Source: Rickettsia endosymbiont of Culicoides impunctatus (GTDB lineage Bacteria > Pseudomonadota > Alphaproteobacteria > Rickettsiales > Rickettsiaceae). Taken from it: a DNA stretch of 64,000 nt. The notes beneath the pieces are model-generated. The model worked only from the letters and a program-made list of their open reading frames with translations, ran no database searches and had not been told where the DNA came from. This document shows, in pieces, positions 1-10,036 of the stretch. The position numbers and the translations under genes are program-made. Position 1 is the first letter of the stretch; every line of letters begins with the position of its first letter. The stretch lies in NCBI GenBank assembly GCA_020410785.1, contig CP084573.1, positions 186,001-250,000 on the forward strand, read 5' to 3'.

Positions 1-102
1 AAGGTGAGTTTTAAACCATCCTGATAAAAACCCCTAAATTTATTCTTCACAATTATTTACCTTCATCTATACTCTCATTTGTAGATATTCTAAGAGTAAA
101 TT

Positions 103-1377
103 ATGTTACAAACTAGCAATAAAATTTTTTCTAATCTTAGTGGGCAGAAAAAATATGATATAATAAGTAGCAAGCAACGTGGAGATTGGGATAATACGAA
201 AGATTTTATTATTAGAGGTAGAGAATGGATAATTGATGAAATAAAAAAATCAGGTTTGCGAGGACGGAGCGGTGCTGGATTTCCAACTGGTATTAAATGG
301 TCGTTTATGCCTAAAGAACACCCGAAACCTAGCTATTTAGTGGTTAATGCTGATGAATCAGAGCCTGGTACATGCAAGGATCGTGATATTCTAAGACATG
401 AGCCGCACAAATTGCTTGAAGGCTGTTTGCTTGCCAGTTTTGCTATTAACGCACATACTTGCTATATATATATTCGTGGTGAATTTTATAACGAAGCATC
501 CAATGTGCAACGGGCTATAGATGAAGCTTATGATGCTGGTTTTATAGGTGATAATGCTTGTGGTACTGGGTATAAACTTGACATTCATTTGCATAGAGGG
601 GCTGGGGCATATATTTGCGGTGAGGAAACAGCTCTGCTCGAAAGTTTAGAGGGGAATAAAGGATTTCCTAGACTGAAGCCACCATTTCCAGCTAATTTCG
701 GCTTATATGGTTGTCCAACAACTATTAATAATGTTGAGTCAATTGCCGTTGTACCTACTATACTTAGACGTGGGGGGGATTGGTTTGCTTCAATCGGGAA
801 GCCTAACAGTACCGGCACGAAAATTTTCTGTATTTCTGGTCACGTAAATAGACCATGTAATGTTGAAGAAGCTATGGGCATACCTTTAAAGGAATTGATA
901 GAAAAATATGCTGGAGGTGTACGTGGTGGTTGGGATAATCTGAAAGCTATTATTCCAGGTGGTTCGTCAGTACCATTGTTACCAAAATCACTATGTGAAG
1001 ATTTGGCAATGGATTTTGATAGTGTGAAATTAGCTGGCTCGGCTCTTGGGACTGGTGGAATTATTGTTATGGATAATTCTACGGATATTATTTACGCTAT
1101 TGCCAGGCTTAGTAAATTCTACATGCATGAATCTTGTGGTCAGTGTAGCCCATGCAGAGAAGGTACAGGGTGGATGTGGCGAGTTATGATGAGATTAGTA
1201 CGAGGTCAGGCAAAAATAGAAGAAATAGATCAATTGTTAGACGTGACTAAAATGATCGAGGGGCATACTATTTGCGGTCTTGGAGATGCCTCTGCTTGGC
1301 CTATTCAAGGTTTAATTCGTCATTTTCGTCACGAGATTGAAGAGAGGATTTATTCAAAAAACTGTGAAAGTTTTTAG
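103..1377 (+). CDS. nuoF: NADH-quinone oxidoreductase subunit F
   Basis: This is the NADH- and FMN-binding 51 kDa subunit of respiratory complex I, on the cytoplasmic side of the inner membrane, where electrons enter from NADH. The 424 residues are the usual length. The glycine-rich nucleotide loop [10 protein letters not shown] lies at about residues 54-63 and a second glycine-rich stretch with [12 protein letters not shown] at about 173-184. The N3 [4Fe-4S] cluster ligands are Cys345, Cys348 and Cys351 in [12 protein letters not shown], plus Cys391. It stands apart from nuoABC and nuoDE later in the window, as nuoF does in Rickettsia genomes as I remember them. A perfect hairpin follows the stop codon. 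Confidence 0.97.
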   Translation: MLQTSNKIFSNLSGQKKYDIISSKQRGDWDNTKDFIIRGREWIIDEIKKSGLRGRSGAGFPTGIKWSFMPKEHPKPSYLVVNADESEPGTCKDRDILRHEPHKLLEGCLLASFAINAHTCYIYIRGEFYNEASNVQRAIDEAYDAGFIGDNACGTGYKLDIHLHRGAGAYICGEETALLESLEGNKGFPRLKPPFPANFGLYGCPTTINNVESIAVVPTILRRGGDWFASIGKPNSTGTKIFCISGHVNRPCNVEEAMGIPLKELIEKYAGGVRGGWDNLKAIIPGGSSVPLLPKSLCEDLAMDFDSVKLAGSALGTGGIIVMDNSTDIIYAIARLSKFYMHESCGQCSPCREGTGWMWRVMMRLVRGQAKIEEIDQLLDVTKMIEGHTICGLGDASAWPIQGLIRHFRHEIEERIYSKNCESF

Positions 1378-1400
1378 ATTTAGATGGGTTATATTCTAAA

Positions 1401-1486
1401 AAAAATAAGCAATACCGCAAAAATAATGAAAACAGCTATTAGTGGAGCAAAAAAATCTGTTATATTTATAGATATAACAGATTTTT
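1401..1486 (+). repeat. Dispersed palindromic repeat, copy 1 (possible nuoF terminator)
   Basis: The 3' part is a perfect hairpin: a 15 bp stem (1451-1465 with 1472-1486) around a 6 nt loop, with AGCTATT/AATAGCT arms outside it. The whole stretch, including ATACCGCAAAAATAATG and GCTATTAGTGGA, recurs reverse-complemented at 60445-60522 in the phage cassette. It could act as a terminator behind nuoF, but the conserved part outside the hairpin suggests a mobile palindromic element. Confidence 0.8.
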
Positions 1487-1561
1487 GAATAGCTTGTTAT
1501 ATCGAATTCAGGTTAATATATTAGCTGATAAGAAAAACAATTTGAAAGAAGGGTAAAGGTT

Positions 1562-4500
1562 ATGGGTAAGGATAAAGAGCAATCTCGGCTTAGAAAATTA
1601 CGAGCAAAAATTCAAAAGGTAGTAAAGCCGGACGATTCTACTTTGGGAGAACTGCAAAAAGATATTTATAAGAAAGAGAAAGATATATTAAAATTACAAC
1701 AAAAAACAACTACCTTAGAAAACGAAAATCAAATTGCAGAAAAAAGAAAAGAGATAGCACAATATCAAAATCTATTAAATGGTAGGTTAGGAGAATTATT
1801 GAAAAAAAATCAAGATTATTCTGAACTTATTAACCAAGGAAATCAGAATCATAAAGACAAAGCTGCTAAAAAGCAATTAGACTCATGGAACCAAGAGTTA
1901 CAGAAAATTAAGAATGAATTAAGTAATCATAAAAAGTTGGTTGATAGATATAAGAAAAAAGAACAGAAACAAATTGAGAAATTAACGATTGAAGAGAAGA
2001 AAGCTGAAGAGAAAACGGAAAGTTCATATCAAGAAGAAAAGGATAAAGCTTTTAGAATAGCTAAGGATATCTTAAAGGATAGAGATGGTATGGAGAAAAT
2101 CCTGACTCCTTTACTATCGTCAAAAAAGCAGGAGGACACTATTAGTGCAGGTCAAAAGCTTCAAGCTGCTATGAAAGGTATTGGGTTTGCAGCAAGTCAT
2201 ATATCTCAGGGTATTGCCATTGCTACCTCGGTATCATTTTACGCAGAAGAACTAGCCAAAATACAGAAAATATTCAATGGTGAAACGCCATATGATCCAT
2301 CTCATCCTCCTTTCTTCATAAGATTATTAAAAGATCCTGACACTTCTCAATTTCTTACTGACAATACTGTAATTCTTAACGATTTAGTTCAGCATCTTGC
2401 CCCAATGCTAATTACTGTAATGCTAAAAGAGTTAGGAGAAATAAATAATATAAAAAAAGAATTTGATGATCACAAAAAGGATATAGATAGTCTGCCGACG
2501 TTGGAAAAAGAATTACAGATTCTAAAAGACAAGAAAGATGTATCTAAAATGCCCAAATTAGAAGAGAAAGTTAATTATCTAAAATCTCTACAAAAAAATT
2601 ATGATCGAGCAATTTTATTCAACAACTTAAAAGAAGCTGCTCTTGATAAAGATTATATCAATAGTAAGTTACTGCCCATTGTCCAGGACATTACTATTTC
2701 GATGTTAGAAAAACCAGAAGATTTATTAAAAATAATTAACCTATCTGTAGATATGTTAATTATTAAAGATCCTGAAATCAAAAAAGACTATCAGAGTAAA
2801 ATATTAGATACAATAGATATTAGTTCATTATTAAAAAGTGGTAAACTATCTAAATTTCTAATTGAGGAGAAAAAATATGTAGAAGCCGCAGCAGAAGTAA
2901 TTATTTCATCAAATATGGCATTAGATAAAAGACTAGAAGATTCTGGTATAGGGAAAGAATTATTGCATGATGTAGTACCTATAGTTTCAGAATTTGCTGG
3001 TATAGCTTTGCAAGACCCTAAAAAGGTGGGTGCTTTATATGAAACATTAAAATCTGTTATATTAGATGATACTGATAGTAAAATACGAGAAGCTAACAGT
3101 TTGCAGGAAGTCGCAGCTTTAGATAAAGCAGGAGGCATTAAAAAACTTGCCGTAGTACAACAACTACCAAAGATTCTGCTACAAAATGAAATGCTAGAAT
3201 TACTACACGATCAATTACCGGCAACTCTGACAAAACATAAAGGGGAAATTGCAAAAATTGCTTCTACAACTATACCAAAATTGCTAGAAATGCTAGATAA
3301 TAATGCCCGCACTTTAGCGAAAGAATGTAATAAGACTTTCCAAGAAGAAGATGTACACAAAATAATAGTATCTCCAATTGTACCAATGCTTAACGGAGTG
3401 GATCACAAATTTTATGAGTCAATTATACCTATATCTATTGATTTACTAAAAAATACTATGACTGTTTTAAATGTGGAGGATATAAAAGAGATATATAGTG
3501 ATATGCAAACCTTAGCTAAAACCGAGGATGTAGAACAGAAAGACCAAGCGACAGAGCGATTAAACAAGCATGTTATCACATTACTTAAAAACGAAGATTT
3601 ACAACAAAATATTGCTGTAAATCTACCTCAAATCATTAAGGATAATGAAGCGGCACTAGCAGTAATAGCAAATAATATAGTCAGTAATAACCAGGATTTT
3701 AAGAAATATGATTTATCAGCAGAGTTAATAAATGCTACAACATCATTAGCAATTAAAGTAGTTGATACTGGTCTAAGTAGGGTGCCAACGCTTATGAAAA
3801 TTAATGATAATTGGCAAGAATACCAAAGAGCCGATATAGACGCTAATGCAAAAGAGAAGGTTTTAACTAAAATAATCGATGATGTTGGAGAAATAGTCCA
3901 GAGCCTTTCTCCTATATTAGAACACTCTGTGCCAGAATATCTGCAAACAAATAAGGATAGTCTTTTGGCCTTGACAGAAAATATGATTAAGCAGGAAGAA
4001 CTTAAGAGGCAATTAGATAGTGCAGGAGTTTCCTCTGAGCTAGCTTTCAGAATGGTCGATACTGCTATCAATATCACCCCACATCTCCTACCTATAATTA
4101 CCAAATTTGCTAATGCATCTTTAAAGGATAAAGATGGAGTTATTGTTATTGCGAACAAACTTCAGGAGCTTCTCAATACATCCGAGCAAGAAAAAGACTC
4201 TAAAGGTAGAGAACTGGCAGATTCTGTTGTACAATTTATAGAAAGAAATTCAGCAGTAAAAGACGTTATCATAAAAGATATTCCAAAACTCCTTAATGAA
4301 AATTCTGCGATCCTGGGACCTATAGTAGATGAATTCCTGAATAGCACTTTCATAGGGAGAAATTTGAAAATCAAAGGTCAAGAAATTATTGAAAAAATTA
4401 GCGAAAAAGTGCCTGCATTAACAGAGATAGCGATGCAGTATAATAAGGGTAATTATCTATCCGTAATTACTGGTACATTTAAGTTATTATCATCTGATCC

Positions 4501-5338
4501 AGTAGCAAGAGGAATGGTAACAAAATTATTAGTTGAAGGAGTTAGATATAAGGTACAAACAAGCTTTACCTCTTACAAGAAACGTAGACAAAGGTGGCAT
4601 GAATATGCAGGTGAAATTATAGATAAAGTGCGTAAGCGCATTCCTACCATCAATGGGCAGAAAGCAGATTTAGGAGAGTTACTACAACAACAAACCGATA
4701 ACACGCATGTTGCTAATAAGTCAAAAACATTGGAATATTCTTTAATTAGCAGGGATTTTAGCGGTCTTATCTTTAATAATGAAACGAACATGCCTCTTGA
4801 GAATGTCAAAATTAATGGTTTTAATTTCAATGATGCGACGTTTATGGACAATTCTTTTCAAAATAGTGAAATTAGTAATTGTTCATTTAAGGGGACAGAT
4901 TTCAAAGAGAAAATAAGTTTTACTGGAGCTACTATTGATGCAAAATCCTTAGAAACTCTTTTACCAGCAATTAAGCAATATAATAAAAACCATAAAAAAC
5001 ATCCTATTACTTTAGATAATGTACAACTCACCGGTGATATAAGTAAATTATCTTTCAAAGGTGTATCAGTGAACAATAGAGCAGATATAACAGTAGCTAA
5101 GTTGGCAATGGAAAGTAAGCTAAACCATACGGATCATGCAAAAAAAATAGGTAAAGATATAGCACATCATATGTCAAGAAGTGTGCAAGATGATAAAAAT
5201 ACTCCTCCAAACGTAGAAGCAATAAAAGAGAGTATATCGAAGCATATTAGCACAGACGTAGCTGGACAAACGAAGAGTCAGATGAAAAAAACAGACCCAC
5301 ACAACCCGAATTCTGGATTAACAAAGATAAGCAGGTAG
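1562..5338 (+). CDS. Large coiled-coil / alpha-helical repeat protein with C-terminal pentapeptide repeats
   Basis: I do not recognise a function. The 1,258 residues begin with a highly charged coiled coil (about 1-170), then a more hydrophobic patch near 205-235. A very long all-helical region follows, in which a proline-centred pattern recurs (VVPIVSEF, IVPMLNG, LLPIITKF, AILGPIVDEF). At about residues 1063-1125 there is a pentapeptide-repeat stretch (GFNFNDATF, NSEISNCSFKGTDF). The tail is hydrophilic. The ATG is preceded by a purine-rich ribosome site (GAAGGGTAAAGG). No signal peptide is visible. Size and repeats resemble rickettsial host-interaction proteins, so a secreted effector or scaffold is possible, but this is inference. 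Confidence 0.85.
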   Translation: MGKDKEQSRLRKLRAKIQKVVKPDDSTLGELQKDIYKKEKDILKLQQKTTTLENENQIAEKRKEIAQYQNLLNGRLGELLKKNQDYSELINQGNQNHKDKAAKKQLDSWNQELQKIKNELSNHKKLVDRYKKKEQKQIEKLTIEEKKAEEKTESSYQEEKDKAFRIAKDILKDRDGMEKILTPLLSSKKQEDTISAGQKLQAAMKGIGFAASHISQGIAIATSVSFYAEELAKIQKIFNGETPYDPSHPPFFIRLLKDPDTSQFLTDNTVILNDLVQHLAPMLITVMLKELGEINNIKKEFDDHKKDIDSLPTLEKELQILKDKKDVSKMPKLEEKVNYLKSLQKNYDRAILFNNLKEAALDKDYINSKLLPIVQDITISMLEKPEDLLKIINLSVDMLIIKDPEIKKDYQSKILDTIDISSLLKSGKLSKFLIEEKKYVEAAAEVIISSNMALDKRLEDSGIGKELLHDVVPIVSEFAGIALQDPKKVGALYETLKSVILDDTDSKIREANSLQEVAALDKAGGIKKLAVVQQLPKILLQNEMLELLHDQLPATLTKHKGEIAKIASTTIPKLLEMLDNNARTLAKECNKTFQEEDVHKIIVSPIVPMLNGVDHKFYESIIPISIDLLKNTMTVLNVEDIKEIYSDMQTLAKTEDVEQKDQATERLNKHVITLLKNEDLQQNIAVNLPQIIKDNEAALAVIANNIVSNNQDFKKYDLSAELINATTSLAIKVVDTGLSRVPTLMKINDNWQEYQRADIDANAKEKVLTKIIDDVGEIVQSLSPILEHSVPEYLQTNKDSLLALTENMIKQEELKRQLDSAGVSSELAFRMVDTAINITPHLLPIITKFANASLKDKDGVIVIANKLQELLNTSEQEKDSKGRELADSVVQFIERNSAVKDVIIKDIPKLLNENSAILGPIVDEFLNSTFIGRNLKIKGQEIIEKISEKVPALTEIAMQYNKGNYLSVITGTFKLLSSDPVARGMVTKLLVEGVRYKVQTSFTSYKKRRQRWHEYAGEIIDKVRKRIPTINGQKADLGELLQQQTDNTHVANKSKTLEYSLISRDFSGLIFNNETNMPLENVKINGFNFNDATFMDNSFQNSEISNCSFKGTDFKEKISFTGATIDAKSLETLLPAIKQYNKNHKKHPITLDNVQLTGDISKLSFKGVSVNNRADITVAKLAMESKLNHTDHAKKIGKDIAHHMSRSVQDDKNTPPNVEAIKESISKHISTDVAGQTKSQMKKTDPHNPNSGLTKISR

Positions 5339-5410
5339 GGGTATAATGGACTAATGGAATGTATCTACCCTATATACAAAATGAAGAACAGATACTAATC
5401 TTCTATAGGA

Positions 5411-5443
5411 AATGAATCCTAAACAACAATAAGGAGATTCATT
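5411..5443. terminator. Possible shared hairpin between convergent genes
   Basis: An 8 bp inverted repeat, AATGAATC (5411-5418) with GATTCATT (5436-5443), lies in the 125 bp gap between two convergent genes. There is no clear T-tract, so a terminator role is tentative. Confidence 0.3.
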
Positions 5444-5463
5444 CTATTACTCCATTTATAATA

Positions 5464-6939
5464 CTAATCAGAAGAAAAAGTTAATGTTACAGTAGTGCCT
5501 ATGCCTATTTTACTTTGTAAATCAAATTTACCTTTCATTAATTCAACCAACTTGCGAGTAAGTGGTAAACCAAGACCGGTTCCTTGGTATTTTCTGCCAA
5601 CAGTACTATCAATCTGCCCAAAGGTTGACAGTACTTTGGGAATATCTCTCTCATCAATTCCTATACCAGTATCTATAACCTGTATATAAACTAGCCCTTT
5701 AGAGTCATCTTTCTCAGCATAAATTGTTATAGTACCTGATGCTTTGGTGAACTTTATAGAATTAGATAAAAGGTTAAAAAATACTTGTTTAAGTCTTTTG
5801 GGATCTGCTTTTATAACAATATGATCTTTTGGTAATTTTTCAATTAATTGCACTGATGCCTGATCAGCTCTTGGGTTCATTATCCTTACAGTAGAAGTAA
5901 TTAATTTATTTAGGTCTAACTCGACAAAATCAACTAATAGCTTATCAGCCGATGCTTTTGATAAGTCTAATATATCAGTTATTATACTGAGCAAATGCTT
6001 GCCTGCGTCATTAATATCTTTTATATAATTACCATGCTCTTTATTGTAAGGCGTGGACATCATAATTTCTGAAAAACCTATAATAGCATTCAGAGGAGTA
6101 CGCAGCTCATGGCTAACATTGGCAAAAAATTTAGTATGAGCAGAACTTTCATTTCTAACCTTAATTACCGCTTCCTCTAATGCTTTATTAGCATCAAATT
6201 GTTGGTCTATAATTTTCTGTGCATAATTTGTATTACTCGTAACTATAACTAAGAATATTACCAAAATAATAAAAAAGGTCAGTAATACTTTTTCTTCCAG
6301 CTCTATAACACTTGACCATAAACTAGTAATATTGGTATTAATCTCTAACACACCATCAACAGGATAGTCAGATAGGTCGCTGTTTATTATTGGAATGTAA
6401 CTTGTTATACAAGATGCCTTCTCTACTTTCCCTGACATATGGAATATGGCTTTAGGAATTAATGCATGAGTTGTTACCCCTTTAAAGGCTTTGTTAAAGG
6501 CTTGTTCTACAACCAGTTCTTTTAGAAAATATTTATCAATTCTGCTAAGAATTTTTTGATACAGATTATCTTCAGGAGAGTTTTCTTGACTTGTTACTTG
6601 AATTGGAGAGCTGGTTATAATTTTATGACCTTGTAGATCATATAAAGAAATATAGGCATTGAGATTAACAAAAATATCAACTGAAGTAGTTGCGAACCTA
6701 ATGAAATCCGCATCTCGCAATAAATTTATATAACCAAATTCATGTAACTTATTTACAACAATTTTATTCCTATTCCAAACATTTTTTGTATAAACATCAG
6801 CTATTTTAATATTTGCTTCTCCAACTTGCTTTAAAATCATTTCTTCAATAATGAAGTAACGATAGTAAATCATGTTGACAATGATATTTATAAATAACCC
6901 AAAGAATGCCAGTCTAACAATATACTTATTTTGAATCAT
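5464..6939 (-). CDS. Membrane-bound sensor histidine kinase
   Basis: A 491-residue two-component sensor kinase of the inner membrane. One membrane segment lies at about residues 8-30, an extracytoplasmic sensing region at about 31-215, and a second membrane segment at about 217-236. The HisKA phosphoacceptor is His277 in VSHELRTPLNAIIGFSE. The HATPase domain has an intact N-box (NLLSNSIKFT, about 389-398), DTGIGI (423-428) and GTGLGL (453-458). It lacks a receiver domain, and no response regulator gene is adjacent. The HisKA-HATPase part resembles PleC/PdhS-type alphaproteobacterial kinases, but the specific orthology is not established here. Unlike the kinase at 46421-47344, its catalytic motifs are complete. 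Confidence 0.93.
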   Translation of the reverse strand: MIQNKYIVRLAFFGLFINIIVNMIYYRYFIIEEMILKQVGEANIKIADVYTKNVWNRNKIVVNKLHEFGYINLLRDADFIRFATTSVDIFVNLNAYISLYDLQGHKIITSSPIQVTSQENSPEDNLYQKILSRIDKYFLKELVVEQAFNKAFKGVTTHALIPKAIFHMSGKVEKASCITSYIPIINSDLSDYPVDGVLEINTNITSLWSSVIELEEKVLLTFFIILVIFLVIVTSNTNYAQKIIDQQFDANKALEEAVIKVRNESSAHTKFFANVSHELRTPLNAIIGFSEIMMSTPYNKEHGNYIKDINDAGKHLLSIITDILDLSKASADKLLVDFVELDLNKLITSTVRIMNPRADQASVQLIEKLPKDHIVIKADPKRLKQVFFNLLSNSIKFTKASGTITIYAEKDDSKGLVYIQVIDTGIGIDERDIPKVLSTFGQIDSTVGRKYQGTGLGLPLTRKLVELMKGKFDLQSKIGIGTTVTLTFSSD

Positions 6940-6972
6940 TAGATTTGCACATATTATTTAGAGTATAGCAGA

Positions 6973-7944
6973 TTATTCACTAGCACTAAGTTTTTTCTTT
7001 GTAGATGATTCCTTAGGCAATTTTTTATCGTTCACTGATTTCAGCTGATCAAAAATACTTAAAGCTTGAGTTATAAAGCTTCCTGGTTCAGAAAGATTTG
7101 CCGGTAGAATTACGGTATTACTATCCTTGGCTAACTCACCAAAAGCAGATATATATTGTTCAGCAATTTTTAAAGATACTGCATCGTTTCCTCCAGATTT
7201 CTGAATAGAGGCTGCTATAAGCTCAATACTTTTAGCAGTAGCCATGGCTACTAATCCTATTGCTTCAGCTTCACCCTTAGCCCTATTTACTTGATCAATA
7301 TAGGAAGCTTCAGAATTTAATACAACTTGAGCCTTCTCGCCTTCCGCATGGTTTATTTTTGCTTGTCTATTGCCTTCTGAGTCTAAAATTTGAGCTCGTT
7401 TTTGACGTTCTGCTGCAACTTGTAACTCCATCGCTTTAAGTATTGTTTGTGGTGGCTGAATGTCTTTAATTTCATAACGCATACATTGTATCCCCCAATT
7501 GACTGCCGCTTGGTTAATAGCAGAAACAATAGCGATATTCAAGGTTTCTCGTTCTTCAAAAGTTCTGTCTAATGGTAACTTACCTATTTCTGAACGCATG
7601 GTGGTTTGTGCAAGCTGGGTGATAGCATAATATGGACTATTAACCCCATAAGATGCAGCAACTGGATCGACAATTTTTACATATAACACACCATCTATTA
7701 GTAACGTAACATTATCATTGGAAATGGCTGTTTGAGCAGTCACATCAATCGCTTCTTCCTTTAAAGTATGTTTGTAGGCTACTTTCTGAATCACTGGTAT
7801 CAAAATACTCAAGCCAGGCTGCAAGATGCTATCAAATTTCCCAAATTTTTCAACAATCCATGCTTGTTGTTGTGGTACAACCTTAACCATCTGTATAATA
7901 ATAAGGATCGCCACGATACTACAAACTAATAATATATATTCCAT
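6973..7944 (-). CDS. SPFH/band-7 (stomatin-like) membrane protein
   Basis: A 323-residue SPFH-family protein with an N-terminal membrane anchor (about residues 3-20). The band-7 domain starts at VVPQQQAWIVEKFGKF, followed by a charged helical region and the conserved alanine/glutamate-rich coiled coil near 170-230. Family members (QmcA, stomatin) form oligomeric membrane microdomains and influence FtsH-type proteolysis. The start has a strong ribosome site (AAAAGGAG). No NfeD-type protease gene is adjacent, so it appears to act alone. The gap behind its promoter holds two palindromic elements. Confidence 0.93.
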   Translation of the reverse strand: MEYILLVCSIVAILIIIQMVKVVPQQQAWIVEKFGKFDSILQPGLSILIPVIQKVAYKHTLKEEAIDVTAQTAISNDNVTLLIDGVLYVKIVDPVAASYGVNSPYYAITQLAQTTMRSEIGKLPLDRTFEERETLNIAIVSAINQAAVNWGIQCMRYEIKDIQPPQTILKAMELQVAAERQKRAQILDSEGNRQAKINHAEGEKAQVVLNSEASYIDQVNRAKGEAEAIGLVAMATAKSIELIAASIQKSGGNDAVSLKIAEQYISAFGELAKDSNTVILPANLSEPGSFITQALSIFDQLKSVNDKKLPKESSTKKKLSASE

Positions 7945-7998
7945 ATTTTCTCCTTTTTAAATCTATAACTAACCCGATTAGTATTTACCCATACAAAC

Positions 7999-8091
7999 CG
8001 TCATTGCGAGGAAGCCCGTAGGTCAACGAAGCAATCCAGGAAAGTGAATAGAAATGGATTGCTTCGACTACTACGTAGTCTCGCAATGACG
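7999..8091. repeat. Palindromic element (CGTCATTGCGAG type), first of a pair
   Basis: The ends are inverted copies of CGTCATTGCGAG and CTCGCAATGACG. Inner arms GAAGCAATCCA and TGGATTGCTTC make the unit fold into a long imperfect hairpin. It is a Rickettsiales-type dispersed palindromic repeat, higher in GC than its surroundings. No target duplication could be recognised. Confidence 0.85.
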
Positions 8092-8106
8092 TTTAAGATG
8101 CATACA

Positions 8107-8191
8107 CGTCATTGCGAACGAACGTATGTGAGTGTGGCAATCCATTATTCTTGGATTGCTTCGTAGACCTACGGGCTTCCTCGCAATGACG
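8107..8191. repeat. Palindromic element (CGTCATTGCGAG type), second of a pair
   Basis: This has the same architecture as the element 16 bp to its left, in the opposite sense: CGTCATTGCGAACG at one end and TCCTCGCAATGACG at the other. The segment with TAGACCTACGGGCTTCC is the reverse complement of the left arm of the first element, so the pair could form one larger cruciform. Confidence 0.85.
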
Positions 8192-8259
8192 GCTGAAGCT
8201 TACGCAGTCCTCACGTGACGTCAGTTCACATGGCTAAAACCTTGTTTGGGTAGCTGTAG

Positions 8260-9273
8260 CTATAATAATTTCACTATGCTACCGTCATTAATCTTAGTAA
8301 TTCCTTCCACTACTACCATATCTCCCTCTTTGATTTCGTCTGAAATAATCTCTGTTAGACCATTTAGACTAGTACCTAGCTTAACATAAAGTTGCTGCAC
8401 TTTGTTATCATTAAGTTTATATACAAAATACTGACCTTTACTATTACTCTGCACTGATTGACTAGCTACTGCTAAATTCCGATGTTTGTTAAGAATTAAA
8501 TCTATAGGTACATAGCTTCTATGTATCATATTACTATTAGAATCAACAATAACTTTAGCACTTATAGTACCATTATCTGAAACATATTGTGAGATTTCAG
8601 CAATTTTTCCATTAATCTTATCACCATTATTATCGGTTATCACTAAATCAGTAGATACTGACACCTGATTATAAAGCCCCTCAGGTAACTCCATTAGAAT
8701 ATTTTTAGTGGTAGAATTTTGAGCAATAATGCTAAAAAGATAATTTTTTTGTTCTACCTTATCCCCTTTTTTTAGCTTTATTATACCAATATTTCCATCA
8801 AATGGTGCTACGATAACCATATCGTTGTAACTATTCATTGCTTTGGAAAAAGCAAGCTTAGCTGTTTCTAAATCACTATTTGATTTTTCTAGTACATCAC
8901 TACTAATATATTTTTTGGCAAATAATGCCTTATCACGTTCATAAGCAGTCATCGCAGTTTTTAAAGAGATTTCTGCTTGTGACTTAATTGACATAGCCAA
9001 ATCTTGGTCAATAATAAGCAGGACATCCCCTTTGTCAACCTTGCCCCCTTGAGAAGTAGATACTACATCAACCGTACCAGAAACATTTGCATAATAATCC
9101 CGACTCGTATCATTTTTACATTGTCCGACAACGCTGAAAACATTATGCAAATCAGCCATTTGTACTTTACTGGCTTTTACCGTAATGCCCTCTTGTTTTT
9201 CAGCGATAGCACAGCAAGAAATAATGCATATACTTACAAAAACAATTAATTTATTCAACATTTCAAATACCAT
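8260..9273 (-). CDS. RND efflux periplasmic adaptor (HlyD/AcrA family)
   Basis: A 337-residue membrane-fusion protein. A signal peptide (LNKLIVFVSICIISCCAIA) is followed by a barrel-sandwich/lipoyl half-motif (DVVSTSQGGKVDKGDVLLII), a coiled-coil hairpin (about 80-145), a second lipoyl half with FDGNIGIIKLKKGDKV, and beta-barrel and membrane-proximal domains. Such proteins link an inner-membrane RND pump to an outer-membrane channel. No pump gene is adjacent. The first ATG starts 1 nt after the stop of the upstream gene; an ATG four codons in (9261) gives a more typical signal peptide. It is the last gene of a three-gene coupled unit. Confidence 0.9.
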   Translation of the reverse strand: MVFEMLNKLIVFVSICIISCCAIAEKQEGITVKASKVQMADLHNVFSVVGQCKNDTSRDYYANVSGTVDVVSTSQGGKVDKGDVLLIIDQDLAMSIKSQAEISLKTAMTAYERDKALFAKKYISSDVLEKSNSDLETAKLAFSKAMNSYNDMVIVAPFDGNIGIIKLKKGDKVEQKNYLFSIIAQNSTTKNILMELPEGLYNQVSVSTDLVITDNNGDKINGKIAEISQYVSDNGTISAKVIVDSNSNMIHRSYVPIDLILNKHRNLAVASQSVQSNSKGQYFVYKLNDNKVQQLYVKLGTSLNGLTEIISDEIKEGDMVVVEGITKINDGSIVKLL

Positions 9274-9274
9274 A

Positions 9275-10036
9275 TTAAAGTTTTAAATCTGTTAGCCAAC
9301 GATGTTCTTTCTCTAAAATCTCAAAACGAATTTTTTCACTTTTTTTATCAAGCTCTGGCTCCGGCACTAGTGAAGCTCCATTAAATTCAAAACCATGATA
9401 GTTAATCTGTAATTTAGCACATATTTTTTCCACTGACTCAATATTTTCTAAAACATCATCAACGAATATTATGGTTTTAGGGTAGTAACTTTTCTTGTGT
9501 AAAATATTCTCTAATACTATCCCTTTATCAATATCGGCAGTAAGAATCACCCCTTCTTCCATCATCGGCATACCATTCTCACTATGTAATTCATCAATTA
9601 ATATTTCCTCTTTTATTGGAGTAGATTTCATAAAATCTATATTTATTCCTTTAAGCTCTTTTAAACGCCAATTGGTAAAATCTTCAATAACCCCGAATCT
9701 ACCTGTATATAGCTTGGTTAAAGCAACAGTTGGAATTTGCCTCTCCCATAATTTACTCAATATATCATTTATATTGGGGTTCACTAAGCGAATAGTACGA
9801 TTTTTTAGAATAATACTAAAAAAAAGTTGCCTTTCTTTTCTAGTAAAGCGTTTTTTGCTTTCAACACACCATTCAAGTCTATAAGGATGAGTTAAGCGAT
9901 ATTCATCTTGAGCCATGATCAGTACGTCATCCACATCAAAAAGTACCAAACTATCTTGATCTAGCTTATCTATCATTTCTGAAATTTTTAAAAAATCAGA
10001 AATTTTAGTTGTTTTAGTAAATTTATGGTTATTCAT
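9275..10036 (-). CDS. DUF2608 HAD-superfamily-like protein
   Basis: A 253-residue protein of the DUF2608 family, known from intracellular bacteria such as Rickettsia and Legionella. The HAD-type motif LVLFDVDDVL lies at about residues 31-40, with two acidic residues in the nucleophile position. A late acidic motif, TIIFVDDVLENIE, sits near 188-200. The substrate is unknown. Its ATG overlaps the stop of the upstream hydrolase (TAATG), and the next gene starts 1 nt after its own stop. These overlaps indicate a translationally coupled operon. Confidence 0.88.
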   Translation of the reverse strand: MNNHKFTKTTKISDFLKISEMIDKLDQDSLVLFDVDDVLIMAQDEYRLTHPYRLEWCVESKKRFTRKERQLFFSIILKNRTIRLVNPNINDILSKLWERQIPTVALTKLYTGRFGVIEDFTNWRLKELKGINIDFMKSTPIKEEILIDELHSENGMPMMEEGVILTADIDKGIVLENILHKKSYYPKTIIFVDDVLENIESVEKICAKLQINYHGFEFNGASLVPEPELDKKSEKIRFEILEKEHRWLTDLKL

